From the NCBI GenBank assembly GCA_017303735.1, contig JAFLCF010000032.1, positions 15,206 to 30,595 of the forward strand: a stretch of DNA of 15,390 nucleotides, given 5' to 3'. This DNA comes from Anaerolineae bacterium. GTDB taxonomy: Bacteria > Chloroflexota > Anaerolineae > Anaerolineales > Villigracilaceae. The translations under genes and the position numbers were made by a program. Shown piece by piece: positions 6,772-15,227 of the stretch. The notes below the pieces were generated by a model that was given only the letters and a program-made list of their open reading frames with translations, did not search any database and was not told the DNA's origin. How positions within the stretch are numbered: position 1 is the stretch's first letter; every line of letters begins with the position of its first letter.

Positions 6772-8442
6772 ATGAGTCAGGAAAAATTATTTGCCTTAAT
6801 TCCATATGCCGGAGCCTTGGGGATATCTCTAGGGCTTATATTTTATGTTTGGACATGGCGGCGGGCACAGGGGGCTTTTGCCTTTTTTTGGTACCTGCTT
6901 GGGCAGACCCTTTATATTTCTGGCAATATCCTTGAAATGATCTCGCTGGATCTGAACCAGAAGTTATTTTGGGAAAGCTTTCAATGGATGATTGCCAGTA
7001 TTCCAGTCACAACATTTCCCGTTTTTGTTGTGATCTATACCGAATTTCGGCTCAAGAATCGCAAACGTCTTTTTGCTCTTTCTTTGGTCTTTCCAATTAT
7101 ATTTTCTATCCTGGTCGCCACAGAACCATTGCATGGGTTGATTTATTTAAACCCACAAGTGATCGAGCGCGGAATTTTCTCCACCCTGATCTATGATTTT
7201 TCGCCCTTAGTGATCACCTATTCTGCCTACACATATTTTGTTGCATTCGCTTCCATTGGGGTGCTTATTCATCATATGCTTAAGCCCCACAACTTATATC
7301 GCCAACAAACAGCCTTCATTCTTGCAGGCGTTTCCCTGCCCATCCTTGGCTCGGCGTTGGCGCTTGTTGGTGTTTATATTACAAGCCAACGAGACGCCTC
7401 TCCGTTCACATCCACCATTGGCAACCTGCTATTCGCATGGGGACTGTTCAAATTCCGTATCTTTGAAGTCACCCCTATTGCGCGTGAAAATGTCTTTGAA
7501 GCCTTGGTAGATCCGGTGGTCATCCTGGACAAACGCAGCAATATTGTGGATATTAATTCTGCCATGCTGGCGTTGCTCGATAAAACTGCCAATGAGGTGA
7601 TCGGTGAGTCGGCAAAAAAGGTCTTTGATAATTTCCCGATCCCGATCAAAATGTATACTGATGTTTCATACGCGCGCGCTGAAACCATGTTTGAGATCAA
7701 CCACAAACAGATCCACTATGAGTTGACCATCTGGCCCCTTTACAATAACAACCGCGAAATGACCGGGCGCATTTATATCTCACACGATATTACTGCCTTA
7801 AAAGAGCTGGAAGGTGAACTGCGAAACTTGAACACCAAGTTGGAAGACCGTGTTCAAGAACGCACTCGCGAACTGGCAGAGGCATACGAATCGATGCTGG
7901 AAGGTCTGGCACGTGCGCTGGAACTCAGAGACAAAGAGACTGAAGGTCATTCAAGGCGCGTTACAGAAAATGCCCTCAAACTCGCCCAAAAGGTAGGGCT
8001 GGACGAAAAAGCCATTGAAGATATTCGCAGTGGCGCCATTTTGCATGATATTGGCAAGATCAGCATTCCAGATGAAATTCTGCACAAGCCGGGTAAGCTG
8101 ACCTCAGAAGAACGCTTCATCGTACAGCAACACCCTGAGACCGCCTTCAAACTGCTTTCACGCATTCCTTTCCTGAGCAAAGCCATTGAGATTCCATATT
8201 GCCACCACGAAAAATGGGATGGAACCGGGTATCCGCGCGGATTAAAAGGGGAGGAAATTCCGCTTTCGGCGCGTATCTTTGCGGTTGCCGACGTGTGGGA
8301 CGCCCTGAGCAATGACCGTCCTTACAACAAAGCCTGGTCGCGTGAAAAGATCATTGAATACTTCAAAGAAGAGACCGGTAAACATTTCGATCCCATGATC
8401 GCCAGGCTTTTTCTCTCCATGGTTGAAAAAGGCGAGATATAA
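6772..8442 (+). CDS. Membrane receptor with 7TM sensor, PAS domain and HD-GYP c-di-GMP phosphodiesterase
   Basis: The 556-aa protein has about seven hydrophobic segments in residues 8-230, of the type found at the N-terminus of 7TM sensor histidine kinases. A PAS domain follows (about 237-342, ending in SHDIT), then a short coiled coil (345-372), then the HD-GYP domain (373-556). The HD-GYP residues are intact: His393, HDIGK (425-429), HPETA, HHE (478-480) and GTGYP (484-488). Such domains hydrolyse cyclic di-GMP to pGpG or GMP. No kinase or GGDEF domain is present. The likely role is to lower c-di-GMP in response to a membrane or small-molecule signal. It lies directly upstream of a longer paralog with the same domain ends. 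ATG 6772 gives an N-terminus that aligns with the paralog; no strong Shine-Dalgarno precedes it. Confidence 0.92.
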   Translation: MSQEKLFALIPYAGALGISLGLIFYVWTWRRAQGAFAFFWYLLGQTLYISGNILEMISLDLNQKLFWESFQWMIASIPVTTFPVFVVIYTEFRLKNRKRLFALSLVFPIIFSILVATEPLHGLIYLNPQVIERGIFSTLIYDFSPLVITYSAYTYFVAFASIGVLIHHMLKPHNLYRQQTAFILAGVSLPILGSALALVGVYITSQRDASPFTSTIGNLLFAWGLFKFRIFEVTPIARENVFEALVDPVVILDKRSNIVDINSAMLALLDKTANEVIGESAKKVFDNFPIPIKMYTDVSYARAETMFEINHKQIHYELTIWPLYNNNREMTGRIYISHDITALKELEGELRNLNTKLEDRVQERTRELAEAYESMLEGLARALELRDKETEGHSRRVTENALKLAQKVGLDEKAIEDIRSGAILHDIGKISIPDEILHKPGKLTSEERFIVQQHPETAFKLLSRIPFLSKAIEIPYCHHEKWDGTGYPRGLKGEEIPLSARIFAVADVWDALSNDRPYNKAWSREKIIEYFKEETGKHFDPMIARLFLSMVEKGEI

Positions 8443-8453
8443 TTACAAGCGTT

Positions 8454-8499
8454 CGATTGTTTAGTGCAGGGCTAAGAAATTTCGTGCCAATCGTTTTTT
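8454..8499 (+). terminator. Possible weak terminator between the two HD-GYP genes
   Basis: CGATTG (8454-8459) can pair with CAATCG (8488-8493), followed by six T residues at 8494-8499. The loop is long (28 bases), with only a small inner TTAG/CTAA pairing, so the structure is doubtful. The rest of this 90-bp gap shows no clear promoter. Confidence 0.25.
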
Positions 8500-8532
8500 A
8501 AATTATTGTTATATGGTCGCGAAAAGGAATGC

Positions 8533-11499
8533 ATGGACAGAGAAGAAATCTTCTATCTGGTGCCCTATGTACTCTCACTTTGTATCACGCTGAGTGTATT
8601 CATCTATACCTGGCGTCATCGTTCAATTCGCGGCGCGAGAACATACTCCTGGTTCGTGGGTGGACAATCCATTGCAGTCATTGCGTTTCTTTTTGAGCTG
8701 GTCAGCCCAAACATTGCTACAAAAATACTGTGGGATAAATTTCAATGGCTGGCAGAGTTTTACCTGATCATCCTGCCTTTCCTATTATTTGTTGTCGAAT
8801 TTACAGAGCAAAAGATCGATCACCCACGTCTGCTCAGTGTTGGGCTGGCAGGCATTCTGGTGAGCTTCACGCTCTTTCTTCTCACAGATGATTTACACCA
8901 TCTGTTTTACCCTGATCCACAGCTTACTTCTGATTCTGTCTTTCCCGATCTGACATATACCTTTACTCCTCTAGTTTACCTGTACTCACTAGTGTATGTT
9001 TATGGCATCAACTTAATTGGGTTGGGATTGATCATTCGCAAGGCACTTGAGCCGCACAACGCCCAGAGATATCAATGCTGGATCGTTGCTTGCGGTTTTT
9101 TGATCCCACTACTCGGCACCATCTTTACCTTATTGAACATCCGCATTGCGCCTCAACGGGACATTACGCCTTTTTCATTTGCCATTGGGAACTTGATCAT
9201 TGTTTGGGGGCTTTTTCGGCACGGGCTGTTCAAAATAGAGCATATTGCCAGAGAGACGATCCTTGAAAACCTTGGCGACGCCATACTGGTGCTTAATTTG
9301 GAGAATCGGATACTGGACGCTAATCGAGCCGCACTGATTAGCAGTCACAGGGTTTTGAGTGAGCTCGTTGGGCGTCCCATTCTTGAGGTGGCGTTGAGCG
9401 AGCGAAAGCCCATCTTCGAAAAGGTTTTACAGGTTTTCGAGGGAAAACTTGAGGTGACCTTTCCTTCTGAAAAGGAACCGGTCATCTATGAAGTCAGTGT
9501 CTTTCCACTGCGCGACTCAAAAAGCCGCCTGCTCGGGCGAGTCTTTGTATGGCATGACATTACCCGCAGAAAAATGCTGGAGAGCCGTTACAAAGAACTT
9601 TCTGAAAAATTGGAAATTCGCGTCGAAGAACGCACCCGGCAGCTTTATGAATCAACCGAGAGGTTTCGCGCCCTCTTTGAGCAAACTCATGATGCCATTT
9701 TCATCTTGGACCTTTCCGGCAAACATTTGCAGGCAAATCAACGCGCCGCCGAGATGCTGGGCTACACTCCTGAAGAACTCTTGCAACTTTCTCTCTTTGA
9801 GACCTCTGGAGAAGTTGAAGATAGTATGGAGATGCTATCGCGCATCAAAAGCGGAGAGGATATTCCACTATATGAACGAAAGTTCCGTAAAAAAGATGGG
9901 ACAGTTCTATATGCAGAGGTGAATGCAGAGCTGGTTTGTGATCTTTCCGGGAAGCCGCTTCATATTCAGAGCGTGGTGCGCGACATTACTGAGCGTAAAC
10001 TGGCAGAACAAGCCCTGCGCCAAAGCGCAGAACGCTATCGCGCCGTTGTCGAAAATCAGACAGAGTTCATCGTGCGCTGGCGACCCGATGGGATCCGAAC
10101 CTTCGTCAACGAAGCCTATTGTCGCTATTTTGGCATCACAGTTGAAGATGCCCTTTCGAGTGGTTTCCTGGATCTGGTGGCAGAAGAGGATCGTCCAGCC
10201 GTTGAAGAAAAAATGCAGCGATTAATATCAGGGGAAACAACGACCGAAACTGAAATTCATCGGGTCATCCTGCCGGACGGCAGCATCGGATGGCACGAAT
10301 GGGTCGATCACGCCATCCGCGACGAGCAAGGAAAGTTGTTGGAATTCCAATCGGTGGGCAGGGATATCACGCAGAAGGTCGTCACTGAAAAATCATTGAT
10401 GCGTGAATTTACCTTCAATGAAGTATTCATGCGGATGCTCGCCCGCTTTGCAGCCTGCAACTATAACGAGGTAGATGTCACCATACGCATGGCACTGGAT
10501 GAGACCGCTGAATTTCTAGGTGGTGATTTCGCCGACATCCTCCTGCTCTCTTCCAACCGCACATCCTGGGTTTCAGTGAACAACTGGGCAGAGGCACTGG
10601 AAAAGTTAAACATACACCCTCTTTACAGCATCGAAGTGGGCGAACTTGTTTGGAGTGAAAGAAAAATCAGGAACGGCGAAATCGTAAAGATCAATACTCT
10701 CGAAGATTTCCCATTGGAGGCAGAAAAAGATCGAGACTTGGCTGCCAGTCAGGGTGTTCGTTCCATGCTAACTGTTCCTATCCGCGGCAAGAATGCCTCT
10801 ATCTTTGGCGCGGTGGATGTTGTATCCTACAAGCGGCAGATAAACTGGACGGAGAGCGACATCGTTCATCTTAAATTGATCGGGGATGCCATTGCCACCC
10901 TACTCGAACGCAAGTTCGCTGAAGAAAGCCTGGCAGAAGCCTACGACACGACCCTCGAAGGCTGGGCGAAGGCGCTCGAATTGCGAGACAAGGAAACAGA
11001 GGGGCACTCGCGCCGGGTAACAGAAACAACTGTCGCCGTGGCAAGAGCGATGAACATCCCAGAGGATGAAGTGGAACACATCCGCCGCGGGTCGATCCTG
11101 CATGACATCGGCAAAATGGGAATCCCAGATGATATTTTACGAAAAAACGGACCCTTGACTGATGAGGAACGCACCATCGTGAAAAAACATCCGGTCACGG
11201 CGTATGAGTTACTCAGCCCGATCTCTTATTTGAGCAAAGCGATTGATATCCCATACTGCCACCACGAAAAATGGGATGGGACTGGGTATCCGCGTGGATT
11301 AAGAGGTGAGGACATTCCGCTTTCAGCACGTATCTTTGCCGCAGCCGATGTATGGGATGCACTCAGCAATGACCGCCCTTACAACAAAGCCTGGTCTCGA
11401 GAAAAGATCATTCAATATTTCAAAGACGAAACCGGCAAACATTTTGACCCCATGATCGCCAAACTATTTCTCTCCATGGTTGAAAAAGGCGAGATATAA
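8533..11499 (+). CDS. Membrane receptor with 7TM sensor, three PAS domains, GAF domain and HD-GYP c-di-GMP phosphodiesterase
   Basis: This 988-aa paralog of the preceding gene starts with the same kind of 7TM sensor (residues 7-232). PAS domains follow at about 240-345, 374-488 and 498-615 (each ending in a DIT motif), with a coiled coil at 345-373 after the first. A GAF-like domain covers about 628-795, and HD-GYP covers 803-988. Catalytic residues are intact: His825, HDIG (857-860), HHE (910-912) and GTGYP (916-920). I chose ATG 8533 over the in-frame TTG at 8506 because it carries an AAAAGGA ribosome site just upstream and its N-terminus (MDREEIFYLVPY) aligns with MSQEKLFALIPY of the neighbour. 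Compared with the neighbour, two PAS domains and one GAF domain lie between the first PAS and the output domain, so it can integrate more signals. The ligands are unknown. Confidence 0.92.
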   Translation: MDREEIFYLVPYVLSLCITLSVFIYTWRHRSIRGARTYSWFVGGQSIAVIAFLFELVSPNIATKILWDKFQWLAEFYLIILPFLLFVVEFTEQKIDHPRLLSVGLAGILVSFTLFLLTDDLHHLFYPDPQLTSDSVFPDLTYTFTPLVYLYSLVYVYGINLIGLGLIIRKALEPHNAQRYQCWIVACGFLIPLLGTIFTLLNIRIAPQRDITPFSFAIGNLIIVWGLFRHGLFKIEHIARETILENLGDAILVLNLENRILDANRAALISSHRVLSELVGRPILEVALSERKPIFEKVLQVFEGKLEVTFPSEKEPVIYEVSVFPLRDSKSRLLGRVFVWHDITRRKMLESRYKELSEKLEIRVEERTRQLYESTERFRALFEQTHDAIFILDLSGKHLQANQRAAEMLGYTPEELLQLSLFETSGEVEDSMEMLSRIKSGEDIPLYERKFRKKDGTVLYAEVNAELVCDLSGKPLHIQSVVRDITERKLAEQALRQSAERYRAVVENQTEFIVRWRPDGIRTFVNEAYCRYFGITVEDALSSGFLDLVAEEDRPAVEEKMQRLISGETTTETEIHRVILPDGSIGWHEWVDHAIRDEQGKLLEFQSVGRDITQKVVTEKSLMREFTFNEVFMRMLARFAACNYNEVDVTIRMALDETAEFLGGDFADILLLSSNRTSWVSVNNWAEALEKLNIHPLYSIEVGELVWSERKIRNGEIVKINTLEDFPLEAEKDRDLAASQGVRSMLTVPIRGKNASIFGAVDVVSYKRQINWTESDIVHLKLIGDAIATLLERKFAEESLAEAYDTTLEGWAKALELRDKETEGHSRRVTETTVAVARAMNIPEDEVEHIRRGSILHDIGKMGIPDDILRKNGPLTDEERTIVKKHPVTAYELLSPISYLSKAIDIPYCHHEKWDGTGYPRGLRGEDIPLSARIFAAADVWDALSNDRPYNKAWSREKIIQYFKDETGKHFDPMIAKLFLSMVEKGEI

Positions 11500-11551
11500 T
11501 CACACGCGGTTATATTCAGGAAATCAAACTTATTCAAGGAAGTATAAAAGA

Positions 11552-12895
11552 ATGCCAGACCAGATCTACGTTGTAGGACATATCAACCCCGATACCGACT
11601 CCATCGCCTCAGCTATGGGCTATGCCTGGTTGCTGCGCGAACGGGACGGGCTCAATACCATCGCTGCCCGCGCCGGTGCCTTAAATGCACAAACCTCCTG
11701 GGTGTTAAAAACTCTCGGGCTTGAATCACCATACCTCTTAACCGACGCCTCCCCCCGCTTCGACTCGGTCATGCAGCGCCTCGACAGCCTGCGCCCAAAC
11801 GCCCAGCTTGGCAGCGCCTGGACTCTCGCCAGCCGCACAGGTGGGCTTGCGCCCGTTGTAAATGAAGATGGCACACCCTATGGCATCATCAGCGGCATGA
11901 GTTTGTTTAAATACTTTAGCAACACTCTCGGTCCACGCCCCGGTGATACGACCGTGCGCGAAATGATGTCTGCTGAATGTAAAGACGCTGCAGATACCAG
12001 CGTGCCAAAATATCAAGCCAATGCCCATATTCGCGATTCGCTCAACCGCATTTTGCGCGATGAGATCGACGATTATTGGGTGGTGGATGAACACGGACAT
12101 TATCTCGGCATTGCACGTCAACGCAATTTACTAAACCCGCCGCGGCTTAAGATCATCCTTGTCGATCACAACGAACCGCGCCAATCGATTGCTGCGCTCG
12201 ATGAAGCTGAACTGCTGGAAATTCTCGATCATCATCGTCTCGGCAATCCATACACGCATCAGCCCATTCGCTTTACGGTAGATGTTGTGGGATCAACCTC
12301 AACGCTCGTCACCGAACAGACAGCGGAAGCGGGCTTATCTGCCCCGCCTGCGATTGCCGGTGCGCTTCTTTCTGGACTTTTATCTGATACGCTCATCCTG
12401 ACCTCTCCCACCACGACAGAGCGTGACAAAGCCGCCGCCGAACGCCTGGCACGCTGGGCATTCGTAGGCGGAAGTCCGCTCACGGGTGAAACCATAGAAA
12501 GCTATGGGAAAGCCATTCTTTCTGCGGGTGCGGGCTTATCCAATCGCAAACCGGAAGAAGTCGTCAGCACAGACATCAAACCCTTCGAAGGCGGCGGATT
12601 CAAGTTCGCCGTAGCCCAAGCCGAAGTGACCGATATCATGCAGCTTTCAGAACATCTTGCTCCGCTCACCAAAGCCCTTGATGATCTACGTGACAAACGC
12701 GGACTCGACTTTGCCATGCTGCTTGTCACAGACGTGGTGCGTGGCACCAGCCGCCTGATCGTTACCTCAAACGCCCCGCCCATTCTCGCAGACCTCCCCT
12801 ACCCGCCCATGCCCGATGGAACGCGTGATGCAGCTGGCGTGGTTTCAAGAAAGAAACAATTACTGCCAGCCGTGTTGGGCATGTTGGAAAAATAA
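11552..12895 (+). CDS. ppaC: Manganese-dependent inorganic pyrophosphatase (family II, DHH) with inserted CBS domains
   Basis: This cytoplasmic enzyme hydrolyses pyrophosphate to phosphate, pulling biosynthetic reactions forward. The 447-aa protein carries the DHH-family metal motifs GHINPDTDS (His10, Asp14, Asp16), VDHNE (204-208) and DHHRLGN (226-232), plus LLSDT with Asp279. The C-terminal substrate loop SRKKQ is at 432-436. Between the first and second motifs lies a pair of CBS-like units (about 65-130 and 133-198, with PVVNEDGTPYGIIS at 101-114). That makes it a CBS-PPase, a class known to be regulated by adenine nucleotides; I see no clear DRTGG domain. Length far above the ~310 aa of simple family II enzymes agrees. 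ATG 11552 is chosen because the N-terminus matches the family; an in-frame upstream TTG at 11480 overlaps the HD-GYP gene. An AAGGAAG lies 9 bp before the ATG. Confidence 0.93.
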   Translation: MPDQIYVVGHINPDTDSIASAMGYAWLLRERDGLNTIAARAGALNAQTSWVLKTLGLESPYLLTDASPRFDSVMQRLDSLRPNAQLGSAWTLASRTGGLAPVVNEDGTPYGIISGMSLFKYFSNTLGPRPGDTTVREMMSAECKDAADTSVPKYQANAHIRDSLNRILRDEIDDYWVVDEHGHYLGIARQRNLLNPPRLKIILVDHNEPRQSIAALDEAELLEILDHHRLGNPYTHQPIRFTVDVVGSTSTLVTEQTAEAGLSAPPAIAGALLSGLLSDTLILTSPTTTERDKAAAERLARWAFVGGSPLTGETIESYGKAILSAGAGLSNRKPEEVVSTDIKPFEGGGFKFAVAQAEVTDIMQLSEHLAPLTKALDDLRDKRGLDFAMLLVTDVVRGTSRLIVTSNAPPILADLPYPPMPDGTRDAAGVVSRKKQLLPAVLGMLEK

Positions 12896-12901
12896 ATAAT
12901 G

Positions 12902-12936
12902 TAGGGCGGGATTGATTCCCGCCTTATTTTATTTTT
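12902..12936 (+). terminator. Intrinsic terminator after the pyrophosphatase gene
   Basis: GGCGGGA (12905-12911) pairs with TCCCGCC (12917-12923) around a 5-base loop. Three further pairs including one G-U extend the stem to 12902-12926. TTTTATTTTT follows. It lies 6 bp after the stop codon. Confidence 0.75.
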
Positions 12937-12986
12937 CATGTTGCTTGTCAGCAGTCATGTGACACCTGACCTACGGATACTTCGCT

Positions 12987-13862
12987 ATGCCCTTCCCATA
13001 TCTTGACGAAACTATTGAATTAAACAAAACAACCCGCAAGGACTTGCCGGGTTCGTTCATTTCCCTCCCCAGCGGAGTGACTCACTACGAAGAAGGCGGC
13101 GACCCGAATGGGCATCCCATCGTCCTTGTGCATGGATTCTCGGTGCCGTATTTCATCTACGACCCCACCTTTGAATTCCTCAACAGTCAGGGCTTCCGCG
13201 TATTGCGCTATGACCTGCTCGGGCGCGGATTTTCAGACAGACCCGCCGTACGCTATGATGCAAAATTATTCGTCAGGCAGTTGAAAGAATTGCTAGACTC
13301 ATTGAACTACAAAAATATTAGTCTCGTTGGGCTTTCGATGGGCGGTGTGGTGACGGCTTCCTTCATAGACGCTCACCCGGAATACGTTACAAAATATATT
13401 TTGATCGACCCGTTAGGCGCGAAACCTGTTTCGCTTTCGCCTTTTCTCAAAGCGGTGAAAATGCCCGGGTTTGGCGAGCTGGCGATCGGTCTGTTCGGAA
13501 GCGATAGCATGATCAAAGGTGCGGCGTCTGATCTGTTCAGTGCCGAGTTGGTGCAACTCTTTCAGGAAAAATATAAGATCCAAATGCAATATCAAGGCTT
13601 CAAGCGAGCCATCCTTTCGACCATGCGGAATGGGATGCTCGAATCGTTCCTTGACACCTACAAACGGATCGGGATGATGCAGAAACCCACCCTGCTGTTT
13701 TGGGGAAGGCAGGATGCGACCGTGCCTTTTGAACACAGTCGCGATATTCTTGCCACCATGCCGCACACAGAATTCCATGCCTTCGATCAGTGCGGACACA
13801 TTCCTCACTATGAGCGCGCAAGCGAGGTAAACGGAATTCTGTTAGAATTTTTGAGGAAGTAA
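12987..13862 (+). CDS. Alpha/beta hydrolase
   Basis: The 291-aa soluble protein has a complete alpha/beta-hydrolase signature. The oxyanion region is VLVHGF (46-51), the nucleophile elbow is GLSMGG with Ser117, the acid is Asp243 in GRQDATVP, and the base is His271 in CGHIPHYE. A cap region lies between about residues 142 and 220. The RYDLLGRGFSDRP segment (74-86) is typical of the esterase/C-C hydrolase branch. It is probably an esterase, lipase or C-C bond hydrolase; the substrate cannot be read from sequence. The gene follows the terminator at 12902-12936, so it needs its own promoter within about 50 bp, but I cannot point to one. No good Shine-Dalgarno precedes ATG 12987. It is 49 bp upstream of the DinB-like gene, possibly the first gene of one operon. 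Confidence 0.9.
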   Translation: MPFPYLDETIELNKTTRKDLPGSFISLPSGVTHYEEGGDPNGHPIVLVHGFSVPYFIYDPTFEFLNSQGFRVLRYDLLGRGFSDRPAVRYDAKLFVRQLKELLDSLNYKNISLVGLSMGGVVTASFIDAHPEYVTKYILIDPLGAKPVSLSPFLKAVKMPGFGELAIGLFGSDSMIKGAASDLFSAELVQLFQEKYKIQMQYQGFKRAILSTMRNGMLESFLDTYKRIGMMQKPTLLFWGRQDATVPFEHSRDILATMPHTEFHAFDQCGHIPHYERASEVNGILLEFLRK

Positions 13863-13900
13863 TCCCCTCAAACAAGTTCATATCAATTGGGGGATAACAA

Positions 13901-13906
13901 AAGGAG
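13901..13906 (+). promoter_or_regulatory. Strong Shine-Dalgarno of the DinB-like gene
   Basis: AAGGAG lies five bases before ATG 13912 and decides that start. Confidence 0.8.
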
Positions 13907-13911
13907 AGATC

Positions 13912-14406
13912 ATGAACAAAGGTTACATCCAAACCTTGTACCGCTATAACCAGTGGGCAAATGCCCGCATTCTCGATACAGCCGCCAAACTCAGCCCGGA
14001 ACAATTTCTCACACCTGCTGAACATCCGCACCGCTATTTGCGCGGCGTGTTGGTACACACCCTCTTCGCCGAATGGATCTGGCGCAAACGCTGGAGCGGA
14101 GAATCACCCACAACGCGTTTGAAACCGGAAGACTTCTCCACCTTCGAATCGCTGCGCACGCGCTGGCAGGCAGAAGAAAGCGAGCTGATGAAATTTGTGG
14201 AAGAAGTTAGCGAAGAAAAAATAAATGCGCCATTCCATTACACCAGCACTGAAGGCGTGAAGTACGAAAACATCTTGTGCGAATCAATGGCACATGTGGT
14301 TAACCATGGAACCCAACACCGCAGCGAAGCCGCCGCGATCCTGACAGAATTGGGTTTCTCGCCCGGCGACCTCGATATGATCCTATTCCTTAGAAAGAAA
14401 CTATGA
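13912..14406 (+). CDS. DinB-fold (YfiT/DinB-like) putative metal-dependent enzyme
   Basis: The 164-aa protein has the four-helix DinB pattern. The N-terminus LYRYNQWANARIL (9-21) is characteristic. The three likely metal ligands are His49 (LVHTLFAEWIW), His132 and His136 (HVVNHGTQHRSEAA), in the usual order. Family members bind nickel, zinc or similar metals and include thiol transferases (bacillithiol, mycothiol types), while many have no known reaction; which applies here is open. A strong AAGGAG precedes it. The stop overlaps the start of the next gene by ATGA, so the DUF1361 protein is translationally coupled to it. Confidence 0.9.
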   Translation: MNKGYIQTLYRYNQWANARILDTAAKLSPEQFLTPAEHPHRYLRGVLVHTLFAEWIWRKRWSGESPTTRLKPEDFSTFESLRTRWQAEESELMKFVEEVSEEKINAPFHYTSTEGVKYENILCESMAHVVNHGTQHRSEAAAILTELGFSPGDLDMILFLRKKL

Positions 14407-15158
14407 ACCTCAACCGTATCAAAAATTTCACCTACCGCAATCGTCATTCGATTGCCGTCTTTCTGCTATTAAATGTGGCATGTGCAGCCTGCATTGTATT
14501 GGTTGGGGCACGCGTGGCATACACCGATTCGACCCGCCATACCGGCTTGATCTGGAATCTCTTCCTCGCCTGGATTCCCTTCATCCTTTCGTATCTCGCC
14601 CACATCCTTTCATGGAAGCGTCTGTGGGTGTATCTTGCGATTCCCTTTGTGGCATTCCTCTGGCTGCTGTTCTTCCCCAATGCACCCTACATGCTGACCG
14701 ACCTGCAAGATCTGGCACGCGGGGCAAGTCAGGATGCTCCACTCTGGTACGATGTAATCATCGTCGTTTGGTGTTCGTGGACGGGCACTCTGCTCGGGGT
14801 GATCTCACTGTACCTGATGCAAGATATCATTGCGCGAACCTTCAACCGCTGGGTGGGCTGGGCATTTGTATTTGTCATCTCTGGCTTGAGCAGTTTTGGC
14901 GTTTACATTGGTCGCTTCGTGCGCCTAAACTCGTGGGACATTCTCCAAGACCCGGCTGAAACCGCCATTACCATTCTGGGCATTGTCATTGACCCAACTC
15001 GCCGTCTTGCTGCTTTCACATTGGCTTACACCTTCTTCTTCCTGTTCATCTTCCTCTTGTTGTATTCGTTCAGCCACATGCTGCAAGAGCAGGTGCTTCG
15101 GGCTCAGGCTTCACCAGAAGAATTGGCATCGACCCAGCCAACACAGGCAAGTAGTTAA
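14403..15158 (+). CDS. DUF1361 integral membrane protein
   Basis: The 251-aa protein is almost entirely hydrophobic, with about six membrane segments (roughly 16-38, 49-69, 74-92, 115-140, 150-172 and 202-224). Conserved DUF1361 motifs are present: LIWNLFLAWIPF (49-60), FFPNAPYMLTDL (90-101) and GRFVRLNSWD (170-179). The tail after residue 230 is polar and probably cytoplasmic. Function of the family is not established. It is co-translated with the DinB-like gene (ATGA overlap), and 69 bp downstream a second DUF1361 gene begins. Confidence 0.88.
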   Translation: MNLNRIKNFTYRNRHSIAVFLLLNVACAACIVLVGARVAYTDSTRHTGLIWNLFLAWIPFILSYLAHILSWKRLWVYLAIPFVAFLWLLFFPNAPYMLTDLQDLARGASQDAPLWYDVIIVVWCSWTGTLLGVISLYLMQDIIARTFNRWVGWAFVFVISGLSSFGVYIGRFVRLNSWDILQDPAETAITILGIVIDPTRRLAAFTLAYTFFFLFIFLLLYSFSHMLQEQVLRAQASPEELASTQPTQASS

Positions 15159-15217
15159 CTTGGCGAGTCTTTGCAAGGGATTGAAAGCAGGCGTGCATAC
15201 AATGAATGAAAACGCCT

Positions 15218-15222
15218 GGAGG
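15218..15222 (+). promoter_or_regulatory. Shine-Dalgarno of the second DUF1361 gene
   Basis: GGAGG lies five bases before ATG 15228 and fixes the start of the truncated gene. Confidence 0.75.
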
Positions 15223-15227
15223 TAACC

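Noticed and set aside
6772..8442. Histidine kinase call from the 7TM histidine-kinase-type N-terminus
   Set aside because: No HisKA or HATPase domain follows; the output domain is a complete HD-GYP.
8438..8443. TATAAT at the HD-GYP stop codon as a promoter -10 box
   Set aside because: The hexamer is largely fixed by the coding of Ile-stop, and no -35 lies at a fitting distance (the nearest TTGAAA is 9 bp away).
8506..8532. Upstream TTG start for the second HD-GYP gene
   Set aside because: ATG 8533 has an AAAAGGA site and aligns with the paralog's N-terminus.
11480..11551. Upstream TTG start for the pyrophosphatase
   Set aside because: It would overlap the HD-GYP gene and add residues before the canonical VVGHINPDTDS start region of the family.
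12901..12926. Third member of the REP-like palindrome family, because it begins with GTAG
   Set aside because: It lacks the CAAGTCTATAGACTTG core, has a loop, and is followed by a T-rich run; it is a normal terminator.
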